Source of the DNA: an uncultured Erysipelotrichaceae bacterium
GTDB taxonomy: Bacteria > Bacillota_I > Bacilli_A > Erysipelotrichales > Erysipelotrichaceae
NCBI GenBank assembly: GCA_944326175.1
Contig: CALVCY010000153.1
Span: 1-5,718, forward strand
Direction of reading: 5' to 3'
Length of the DNA stretch: 5,718 bases
Below are positions 1-5,597 of the stretch, piece after piece (position 1 is the stretch's first letter; each line of letters opens with the position of its first letter). The position numbers were made by a program, and so were the translations under genes. The notes beneath the pieces were generated by a model. That model searched no databases. It saw only the letters and a program-made list of their open reading frames with translations, and was not told where the DNA came from.

Positions 1-80
1 GCATAGCTTATCGCTTCTTGGACACTACCTTCTAGATACAATGGGGATTTCATCGAACAATGGGCACCGATTCGTATCAT
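1..80 (-). CDS. nfo: Endonuclease IV (AP endonuclease), N-terminal fragment, cut by the window edge
   Basis: Only the first 26 codons are in the window. The reading starts MIRIGAHCSM and continues KSPLYLEGSVQEAISY, which matches the N-terminus of endonuclease IV (compare MKYIGAHVSA in E. coli Nfo). The family cleaves DNA 5' to abasic sites in base excision repair, using a trinuclear zinc site; the zinc ligands lie beyond the part seen here. The start at position 80 is chosen because it gives the family N-terminus, overlaps the helicase stop codon as ATGA, and has a GGAGG ribosome binding site 7 nt upstream (88-92, minus strand). It therefore appears translationally coupled to the helicase gene. 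From memory, B. subtilis also has nfo (yqfS) next to cshB (yqfR), which supports the call. Main uncertainty: the short length of sequence available. Confidence 0.8.
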   Translation of the reverse strand, partial: MIRIGAHCSMKSPLYLEGSVQEAISY

Positions 81-1432
81 TGTTCACCCTCCCGCATTTT
101 TCGTTGCGCGGATTTATACCGTTCTACTCGCTGTTCTTTGATCTTAGATTGAATATAGGCACGTTTTTTGCAGCGCATGATCTTATCCACCATCGCTTTG
201 CGTTTGCGCTTATATCCCGGTTTGACCTTGTCTTTGTTTTTGGGCAACGTCTTGGAAATTTCAATGCGTAACGCATCCGTTTTGGATAAGCCACTTCCTT
301 TTTGACGCATTGGTTTGAATGCACCATTGCGATATTGGCCCTCCACAAAATGAATGCCTCGGTTTTTCAATTGATTCACTGTATTTTGATCGCTGTCATT
401 GTACAGTGTGATGCAGATCCCATGGCTGCCTGCTCGCCCAGTACGACCAGCACGGTGGATGAAATATTCGATTTCCATCGGGAATCCCAAAGAAATCACG
501 TGAGAAATCTGCGGCACATCGATCCCGCGGGCAGCGATATCCGAGGCCACAATATACTTGGTTGCACCACTGGTCAGCTGTTTCAATGCTGTATTGCGTT
601 CCCGCGCTTCCAATCCCCCATGGATCTCGACGACCTTTTCGCCTCGATTGCGCAACATCGCCGCCGTTAAGCTGGCTTGCTTGCGCGTATTGGCGAAAAT
701 CAAACACACGTATGGATTGATCCCGGATAATACCGACACCAATACTTCGTTATAATCCCGACCTCTGCAATTGACCAGTTGGTAATCGATATCCGGTGCA
801 AACGCAGTATCATCATCAATTTCCAACGTCGTGGCATTGGTTAGATACTTTTTTAAAAACGGGATCAATGACTGAGGAATCGTCGCAGAAAATACCATCA
901 TCTGTAAATCATGGTCCATTCTTCCACAGATGGCATCCACATCATCTAAAAATCCGAATTCCAGCGTCATGTCCGCTTCATCGACCACAAAACATTTGGC
1001 CTTTTCGACCCGCAATACTTTTTCTTTCAAAAACAAATCCTTGATGCGTCCTGGTGTACCGATGACCACATGAGGCTGATTGTGCTGCAATGATTCGATT
1101 TCTTTCAATCGATCGACTCCACCGATCACCAATCGGATCCGCATATCTGTTTCAAACTTGCGATACCCGCTTGCTACCGAATAGATCTGTTGGGCTAATT
1201 CACGCGTCGGAGCAGTGATCACCGCTTGAACGTTGGGATTGTTGACATTGATATTGTTCAAAACTGGAATCAGATAGGCCAGTGTTTTGCCGGTTCCGGT
1301 CGCTGAGCGAGCAATGATATTGCGCCCTTTTAAAGCCAAGGGAATCGTTTTGGATTGGATGGGGGTATATTGGTTGAAACCAAAACTATCGACCCATTGT
1401 TCGATGGATCGCTTGGTATTGAAATGTTGCAT
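77..1432 (-). CDS. cshB: DEAD-box ATP-dependent RNA helicase, CshB-like (451 aa)
   Basis: This is a cytoplasmic ATP-dependent RNA helicase of the DEAD-box family, likely acting in RNA unwinding for decay, ribosome assembly or cold adaptation (family knowledge). Visible motifs, numbered from the ATG at 1432: Q motif with Gln26, motif I ATGTGKT (44-50), Ia PTRELA (75-80), Ib TPGR (126-129), II DEAD (151-154), III SAT (182-184), V ASDIAARG (296-303) and VI HRAGRTGR (326-333). A Lys/Arg-rich tail follows from about residue 380, including KVKPGYK, which resembles the CshB tail. The frame is open to a GTG at 1453, but a strong AAGGAGG lies 5 nt before the internal ATG at 1432 and would otherwise fall inside the coding region, so the ATG is preferred. 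The neighbours nfo and ispH also occur near cshB (yqfR) in B. subtilis. The helicase family is certain; the exact orthologue is an inference. Confidence 0.93.
   Translation of the reverse strand: MQHFNTKRSIEQWVDSFGFNQYTPIQSKTIPLALKGRNIIARSATGTGKTLAYLIPVLNNINVNNPNVQAVITAPTRELAQQIYSVASGYRKFETDMRIRLVIGGVDRLKEIESLQHNQPHVVIGTPGRIKDLFLKEKVLRVEKAKCFVVDEADMTLEFGFLDDVDAICGRMDHDLQMMVFSATIPQSLIPFLKKYLTNATTLEIDDDTAFAPDIDYQLVNCRGRDYNEVLVSVLSGINPYVCLIFANTRKQASLTAAMLRNRGEKVVEIHGGLEARERNTALKQLTSGATKYIVASDIAARGIDVPQISHVISLGFPMEIEYFIHRAGRTGRAGSHGICITLYNDSDQNTVNQLKNRGIHFVEGQYRNGAFKPMRQKGSGLSKTDALRIEISKTLPKNKDKVKPGYKRKRKAMVDKIMRCKKRAYIQSKIKEQRVERYKSAQRKMREGEQ
88..92 (-). promoter_or_regulatory. Ribosome binding site of nfo, inside the end of the helicase gene
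   Basis: GGAGG reads on the minus strand 7 nt before the ATG at 80-78. It lies within the last codons of the helicase gene. Together with the ATGA overlap, it decides the nfo start against the internal ATG at 53-51, which has no Shine-Dalgarno sequence. Confidence 0.75.
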
Positions 1433-1437
1433 GTTCT

Positions 1438-1444
1438 CCTCCTT
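1438..1444 (-). promoter_or_regulatory. Strong Shine-Dalgarno sequence that fixes the helicase start
   Basis: AAGGAGG reads on the minus strand, 5 nt before the ATG at 1432-1430. The longer reading from GTG at 1453 would place this site inside the gene. It also shows that this genome uses ordinary Shine-Dalgarno initiation, in contrast with the three other complete genes here. Confidence 0.85.
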
Positions 1445-1473
1445 ATCATTCACATCATTGGACGATAAAACAA

Positions 1474-1482
1474 TGATAAAAT
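1474..1482 (+). promoter_or_regulatory. Candidate extended -10 promoter of ispH (leaderless start)
   Basis: TGATAAAAT contains the TGn extension and a TAAAAT hexamer (1477-1482). The hexamer ends 6 nt before the ispH ATG, so the expected transcription start is the A of that ATG. No purine-rich Shine-Dalgarno sequence precedes the start. A TTGGAC at 1458-1463 would be only 13 bp away, too close for a normal -35. Confidence 0.55.
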
Positions 1483-1488
1483 CAATGC

Positions 1489-2403
1489 ATGAAAATTATA
1501 CCATTAGTTCCGCGTGGGTATTGCAAAGGGGTATTACGCGCGATCCAAATCGCTAAAAATACCGCGTTGCAATACCCAAATACACCCATTACCATCCTTG
1601 GACCGATCGTTCATAACCATTATGTTTCCAAAGCATTGCAATCATTGGGGATCCAAACACTGATGGATAAAGGAAAAACACGGTATGACTTATTGGATGA
1701 AATCGATGAAGGTGTGGTGATTTTTAGCGCGCATGGAGTCAGTGAATATGTCGAGCAGAAAGCGAAACAAAAGGGATTGATCGTGGTGGATGCATCGTGT
1801 GAGGATGTGAAACTGACGAAGCAAAAGGTGATGGACCATATCGCCAATGGTTATACCATTTTCTATATCGGCAAGCATCAACATCCAGAGAGTGAAGGAG
1901 TATGTTTCAAGCACCCAGAAGTGATCGTCATTGAGACAAAAGAGGATATCCCTCAATTGGATATCGACACCAAAATCGTGGTCACAACACAGACGACCAT
2001 GAGTACGACCATGGTCAAGTCAATGGTGGAAACCATCAAATCCCGATATCCCCATGCTTTGATTGAGCCACAGATCTGTTTTGCTACTTCTTCAAGACAG
2101 AATGCCGTATTGAATATGGATGATACCATCGATGGTATGATCATTGTCGGGGATACGACCAGTAACAACACGACCAAATTGGAACAATTGGCAAGAAGTA
2201 AAGATCACGTCCATACAGTGGTCAAGATCAACGACCTCAGCGAACTGGATCCCTCATTATTTGATCACTGTCATGCCATTGGTATTACATCGGGTGCATC
2301 TACACCCAACAGTATCACTGACAGTGTCATCGCATTCATGAATGCTTATGCAATCGATCCAACCGTATCCAAATCGAATTATTATCCCACCCATATCCTA
2401 TAA
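1489..2403 (+). CDS. ispH: 4-hydroxy-3-methylbut-2-enyl diphosphate reductase IspH/LytB (304 aa)
   Basis: IspH is the last enzyme of the MEP pathway. It reductively dehydroxylates HMBPP to IPP and DMAPP with a [4Fe-4S] cluster in the cytoplasm. The three cluster cysteines are present: Cys12 (RGYCKGV), Cys104 (DASC) and Cys197 (QICFAT). Substrate-binding or catalytic positions are also visible: His42 (VHN), His82 (SAHGVS), His132 and Glu134 (HPESEG), the TTQTT stretch (166-170), Ser225/Asn227 (SNN) and Ser271 (SGAST). The length is normal for the family. The start is firm because MKIIPLVPRGYC aligns end to end with E. coli MQILLANPRGFC, yet there is no Shine-Dalgarno sequence, so the mRNA may be leaderless. 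Oddities: the usual CP after the second cysteine is CE here, and the usual SSN is SNN. The gene is monocistronic, with its own promoter and terminator, and is divergent from the helicase gene. Confidence 0.96.
   Translation: MKIIPLVPRGYCKGVLRAIQIAKNTALQYPNTPITILGPIVHNHYVSKALQSLGIQTLMDKGKTRYDLLDEIDEGVVIFSAHGVSEYVEQKAKQKGLIVVDASCEDVKLTKQKVMDHIANGYTIFYIGKHQHPESEGVCFKHPEVIVIETKEDIPQLDIDTKIVVTTQTTMSTTMVKSMVETIKSRYPHALIEPQICFATSSRQNAVLNMDDTIDGMIIVGDTTSNNTTKLEQLARSKDHVHTVVKINDLSELDPSLFDHCHAIGITSGASTPNSITDSVIAFMNAYAIDPTVSKSNYYPTHIL
1495..1503 (-). promoter_or_regulatory. Candidate extended -10 promoter of the helicase operon
   Basis: The minus strand reads TGGTATAAT, a perfect TGnTATAAT, within codons 3-5 of ispH. 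A start about 7 nt downstream falls near 1488 and gives a leader of roughly 55 nt that ends in the Shine-Dalgarno site. No convincing -35 box is seen at a 16-18 bp spacing, which is tolerable for an extended -10 promoter. It is a prediction from the motif only and may be fortuitous because it lies in coding sequence. Confidence 0.45.
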
Positions 2404-2417
2404 TGGTCGAACCATTT

Positions 2418-2441
2418 AAAAACCGGCTATGCCGGTTTTTT
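2418..2441. terminator. Bidirectional intrinsic terminator between ispH and the lipoprotein gene
   Basis: A 10-bp perfect stem, AAAAACCGGC (2418-2427) with GCCGGTTTTT (2431-2440), has a TAT loop. On the plus strand it ends in a run of six T (2436-2441), 14 nt after the ispH stop. On the minus strand the other arm ends in five T, and the stem begins 4 nt beyond the lipoprotein stop codon. The shape and position suit termination of both convergent genes. Confidence 0.9.
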
Positions 2442-2444
2442 CGT

Positions 2445-2984
2445 CTACTGAGGCGTCAATGTCTGCATGCCTGTAGCATCGATTTCAAATAAGAAAAACT
2501 GTTTGTAGGTGGTCGAACCAGATTCATCCATGTAGGATACCATGACGCGTATGGTTTGAGGCAATGTCGTAAATGTGGATTCCACTTCCACGTGATCCAA
2601 TGCATTCAATGAAGGATAGACTTGATTGGGTACCAGATGGATGATTTCATCCATTAATCCTCTAGTCAAAATCATCCCCTGATCCTGATTGGTCAATGCC
2701 GTCGAATCGATCACCATCAATTCCACATGGCGCATGGCAATACGTGGCGTATCGATGGTCAACGTCATGGTATAACCATCCGAACCATCGCTGACATTCA
2801 ATGTCAGATCATAATCCGATACACTGGAATCAAAAGTGGTGGCCGCAACCAATTGATTGTACAATCCATCATAAAGTTGTTGGGCTTCCCGTGCACTGCG
2901 ACCGCTGATCGTATCGATCCAGGAACAACCGCCCAATGTCAAACTGACAAGCAATATCAACCAAATAGAAAATCTTTTTTTCAT
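2445..2984 (-). CDS. Small secreted lipoprotein of unknown function (179 aa)
   Basis: The N-terminus MKKRF is followed by a hydrophobic stretch (residues 6-17) and a lipobox LGGC with Cys20, the only cysteine. This predicts diacylglyceryl modification and anchoring on the outer face of the membrane. Residues 29-50 look helical, and the rest is rich in Thr, Ser, Asp and Val with alternating patterns that suggest beta structure (for example 57-83 and 130-160). It resembles a small beta-rich lipoprotein, but I do not recognise the family. The start follows an extended -10 element (TGATAGAAT) with only 8 nt between the hexamer and the ATG and no Shine-Dalgarno sequence, so the transcript may be nearly leaderless. 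The gene is divergent from the PASTA protein gene and convergent with ispH. A role shared with the PASTA protein at the cell surface is possible but only inferred from position. Confidence 0.85.
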   Translation of the reverse strand: MKKRFSIWLILLVSLTLGGCSWIDTISGRSAREAQQLYDGLYNQLVAATTFDSSVSDYDLTLNVSDGSDGYTMTLTIDTPRIAMRHVELMVIDSTALTNQDQGMILTRGLMDEIIHLVPNQVYPSLNALDHVEVESTFTTLPQTIRVMVSYMDESGSTTYKQFFLFEIDATGMQTLTPQ

Positions 2985-2992
2985 GTAGAATC

Positions 2993-3001
2993 ATTCTATC
3001 A
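2993..3001 (-). promoter_or_regulatory. Candidate extended -10 promoter of the lipoprotein gene
   Basis: The minus strand reads TGATAGAAT, a TGn extension plus TAGAAT (one mismatch to TATAAT). The hexamer ends 8 nt before the ATG at 2984, so the 5' untranslated region would be about 0-2 nt. No clear -35 is seen; TTTAGC at 3015-3020 is a weak match at 16 bp. Confidence 0.55.
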
Positions 3002-3041
3002 CATTCGTGTTACGGCTAAAGCAGAACAAGACAGAACATCA

Positions 3042-3050
3042 TGATATACT
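3042..3050 (+). promoter_or_regulatory. Candidate extended -10 promoter of the PASTA protein gene (leaderless start)
   Basis: TGATATACT contains the TGn extension and TATACT (one mismatch to TATAAT). The hexamer ends 6 nt before the ATG at 3057, exactly as at ispH. The expected start of transcription is the A of the ATG. No Shine-Dalgarno sequence and no recognisable -35 are present. Confidence 0.55.
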
Positions 3051-3056
3051 TGTGGT

Positions 3057-5585
3057 ATGGAAATGAAAGACAATGACATGGTGACACCGACAGAAGATCG
3101 TGGTTCGACCATGAATGATACCGATGGTCAAACCATGGGTTTGACCACAGCATTGAATAAAATATTAAAAGAAGAAGAGATCAATGGTTCAAACCAAACC
3201 AGTAATCTAAAGATTGCTGATTTTGTGGCAAGTGAATCCAATGAAAAAGATACCAAAGGTGGATCCGACACCGAGAATGATCCCACCAACGATGATATGG
3301 ATCTTGACCATGATGAGACCGATTGGGATGATGATGGTCCATCCACCCCTTCCAATCCTTCTGTGATTTATACCTTGACCCATAACAAAGCCTCCATTGC
3401 CTTACTGGTAGTGATCCTTTTATTGATGATCGGGATCATTGTGGCACTGGTACTATTTATGAATGATTCCAACCAACGCATCACTGTGACCAACCAGGTT
3501 GGTTCGACCAGTGAAGCAGTGCAGCAATGGTGCGATGAAAATAAATTAGATGAAACGCATTGTGTTTTCATCCATCAATACAGTGAAACTGTACCTGAAG
3601 GCAACATTATTGCCCAATCCATAGAATCCGATTCGACCATGAGTGAAAACGATATCATCACTTTCACTGTATCGGATGGTAAAGATCCCGATTATGAAGT
3701 GACATTGCCAGACTTTGAAACGATGAATGAAACCGAAATCATGGAATGGTTCGACGATAACTTGTTCACGGATGTCACCTATGAATACGTGGTGGATGAG
3801 GATGCAACGGATGGCTCCTTTTTATCCATCAACATCACCACTTCGACTGCCAAACGTTCCGATGCGATTTTAGTAACGTTCGCCATCACACAAGCGCGGA
3901 TCGGTGTAGAAATCGAGATGCCCGATCTTTCTGGTTATACCAAATCCAATGTGGCTGCCTGGGCAGGTGAAAACCGGATCACGGTCACTTACCTAAGCGA
4001 ATACAGTGACACCGTAGAAACCGGTGAAGTGATCAGCCAATCGGTCAAAGCTGGAACGATGATCAAGACCGGAGATAAACTGACCGTAACGATATCCCTT
4101 GGTAAAGCCATATTGATGGAAGATTTGAATGGTCAAACCAGAGAAGCCGCTAGTCGTTGGTGTAATGAGAATGGATTGAAATGCAATTTCACTCAATCCA
4201 GATATTCCACCAGTGAAAAAGGGTTGATCATCAATCAAAGTGTCAAAACCGGTACACAAGTATCTGCCAACCAAACCATCAGCTTTACCTTATCCCTTGG
4301 TTCAACCATCGAAGTCGGCGATTTTACCAATAAAGATTACTCTGAGTTCGAAAAGCAAATCGAATCCCTGAATAATATGGGTGCTGGTCTATCAATAGCT
4401 CGTACCAATGTGACGACTCATACCCGCGCCGATGATAATTTGGTCAAAACCAATACCAAAACCATCGACATCAACGGTAAAGTCGATGTCAGTGTCAACG
4501 TTTACGAAGCGAAGCAAGTTGCTGTTCCACAATGTTCCGGTTCAAGAGAAAGTTATGAGAATGCACTGGAAAATAACGGATTGCAAGGTACATTCAAAGG
4601 GACCCGTTACAGTGAATCTGTTGCCAATGGAAATGTCATGAGTTGCTCGATCGGTGGCGGAACCAACGTCAACGAGGGAACCTATATTGATTTCTATACA
4701 TCCAAAGGATCCTATAACCCCAATGCCGCTGATTTCAATAATTTGACTGTAAGTGAAGCATCCAATCGTATCGCAACGGCACGCAGTGAAGGTGCAAGTG
4801 GTTGGACCATTGACACCTCGAATCAACAATATAACAGTTCCGTCGCTTCCGGAAAAACCTATGACTGTCGTATCGATGGTAAAACCATCTACTGCACGGT
4901 TTCCAAAGGTGCCGAGCCCACCATTACCATCGGTAACTACATTGGTACAGCCTGGGGATCTGGAACCAACACTTGGAATCTGAATAATGGCGTGATCCTT
5001 AAAAACATCGGTAGTAGCGAAAGCACCAAACCCAAAGGAACGATATTGACCCAAGATCGAAATAACGGCGAAGTCGTCAAAGGCCAGGATACGGTCACGG
5101 TCAACGTTACCGTTTCTAAAGGTCCACAGGATCCGGTGACTAATGGATCGGCATGGAGCAGTCTTTGTTCGAGTGGTAATAGTTGCGTGGTCAATGGCAT
5201 CACCGTAACAGCTTCTTATCAATACCATGACACGGTTGCTGATGGTAATATCATTTCCCATAGCTGCGATATGAACAATTTGTCCTGTTCCGTCAATGTT
5301 TCCCAAGGACCGCAAATGACATCCATCACCTTGGATGAAACGACTGGCTTTGGTGTAACCAATGGTGCAACCAGCGCCGAGCAGGTCATGGAAACCTTGC
5401 AAACCAATTATTCGACATTTGCCAATCGAATGAGTTACAGGATGGGCAATGGATCTTATGATTTTGTAAAATTTACCCCATTTGAAATGTATTACGAATT
5501 CAATGGGCAGACGTATGGACCATATACTGGCGGAACGATCGAATTACCGATCAATGCATCATTGATCTTTGTTTTACAAGAATAA
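3057..5585 (+). CDS. Membrane-anchored PASTA-repeat protein without a kinase domain (842 aa)
   Basis: Predicted order: a cytoplasmic, acidic, Asp/Thr-rich tail (1-110) with a short helix-like segment near 28-42; one membrane segment (about 112-135); then an extracellular array of about nine PASTA-like repeats. Approximate borders are 141-208, 214-281, 283-349, 350-416, 417-484, 486-551, 552-618, 620-689 and 690-751, followed by a distinct C-terminal region (752-842). The PASTA signature YS(D/E)TVxxGxVIxQS...G...VTVSxG is clearest in repeats 1, 3, 4 and 6; repeats 2 and 5 are degenerate. PASTA modules bind muropeptides or beta-lactams, or act as spacers, in PrkC/Stk kinases and PBP2x (family knowledge). 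No kinase, transpeptidase or sortase motif is present. Twelve cysteines, all extracellular, fall into six pairs. The gene appears monocistronic. A surface role in wall sensing or adhesion is an inference; the precise function is unknown. Confidence 0.88.
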   Translation: MEMKDNDMVTPTEDRGSTMNDTDGQTMGLTTALNKILKEEEINGSNQTSNLKIADFVASESNEKDTKGGSDTENDPTNDDMDLDHDETDWDDDGPSTPSNPSVIYTLTHNKASIALLVVILLLMIGIIVALVLFMNDSNQRITVTNQVGSTSEAVQQWCDENKLDETHCVFIHQYSETVPEGNIIAQSIESDSTMSENDIITFTVSDGKDPDYEVTLPDFETMNETEIMEWFDDNLFTDVTYEYVVDEDATDGSFLSINITTSTAKRSDAILVTFAITQARIGVEIEMPDLSGYTKSNVAAWAGENRITVTYLSEYSDTVETGEVISQSVKAGTMIKTGDKLTVTISLGKAILMEDLNGQTREAASRWCNENGLKCNFTQSRYSTSEKGLIINQSVKTGTQVSANQTISFTLSLGSTIEVGDFTNKDYSEFEKQIESLNNMGAGLSIARTNVTTHTRADDNLVKTNTKTIDINGKVDVSVNVYEAKQVAVPQCSGSRESYENALENNGLQGTFKGTRYSESVANGNVMSCSIGGGTNVNEGTYIDFYTSKGSYNPNAADFNNLTVSEASNRIATARSEGASGWTIDTSNQQYNSSVASGKTYDCRIDGKTIYCTVSKGAEPTITIGNYIGTAWGSGTNTWNLNNGVILKNIGSSESTKPKGTILTQDRNNGEVVKGQDTVTVNVTVSKGPQDPVTNGSAWSSLCSSGNSCVVNGITVTASYQYHDTVADGNIISHSCDMNNLSCSVNVSQGPQMTSITLDETTGFGVTNGATSAEQVMETLQTNYSTFANRMSYRMGNGSYDFVKFTPFEMYYEFNGQTYGPYTGGTIELPINASLIFVLQE
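3125..3147 (+). repeat. Perfect 10-bp inverted repeat in the 5' coding region of the PASTA gene
   Basis: Arms TGGTCAAACC (3125-3134) and GGTTTGACCA (3138-3147) are separated by ATG. In the mRNA this can form a stable hairpin about 70 nt from the start. It encodes Gly-Gln-Thr-Met-Gly-Leu-Thr in the cytoplasmic tail. It has no T-run and so is not a terminator. Confidence 0.7.
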
Positions 5586-5597
5586 AAATATCGGCAC

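Noticed and set aside
18..42. TTGGAC and TACAAT as a plus-strand promoter at the left edge
   Set aside because: The spacing is only 13 bp, it lies inside nfo, and no plus-strand gene follows.
55..85. 8-bp inverted repeat around the helicase stop, first read as a terminator or as a hairpin before an ATG at 53
   Set aside because: It has no T-run, and the region codes for the first residues of nfo from the ATG at 80, so no separate function is needed.
41..271. Plus-strand open frame of 76 codons at the left end
   Set aside because: It overlaps nfo and the helicase C-terminus on the other strand, and its protein shows no domain.
1458..1463. TTGGAC as the -35 box of ispH
   Set aside because: It is 13 bp from the -10 hexamer, too close for the usual 16-18 bp; the extended -10 is the better explanation.
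4542..5402. Long minus-strand open frame of 286 codons opposite the PASTA gene
   Set aside because: It lies wholly antisense to well-supported PASTA repeats, has no recognisable domain, and is explained by the biased codon use of the plus-strand gene.
5170..5585. Sortase anchoring signal or second membrane segment at the PASTA protein C-terminus
   Set aside because: There is no LPxTG-like motif, hydrophobic helix or basic tail; the protein ends SLIFVLQE.
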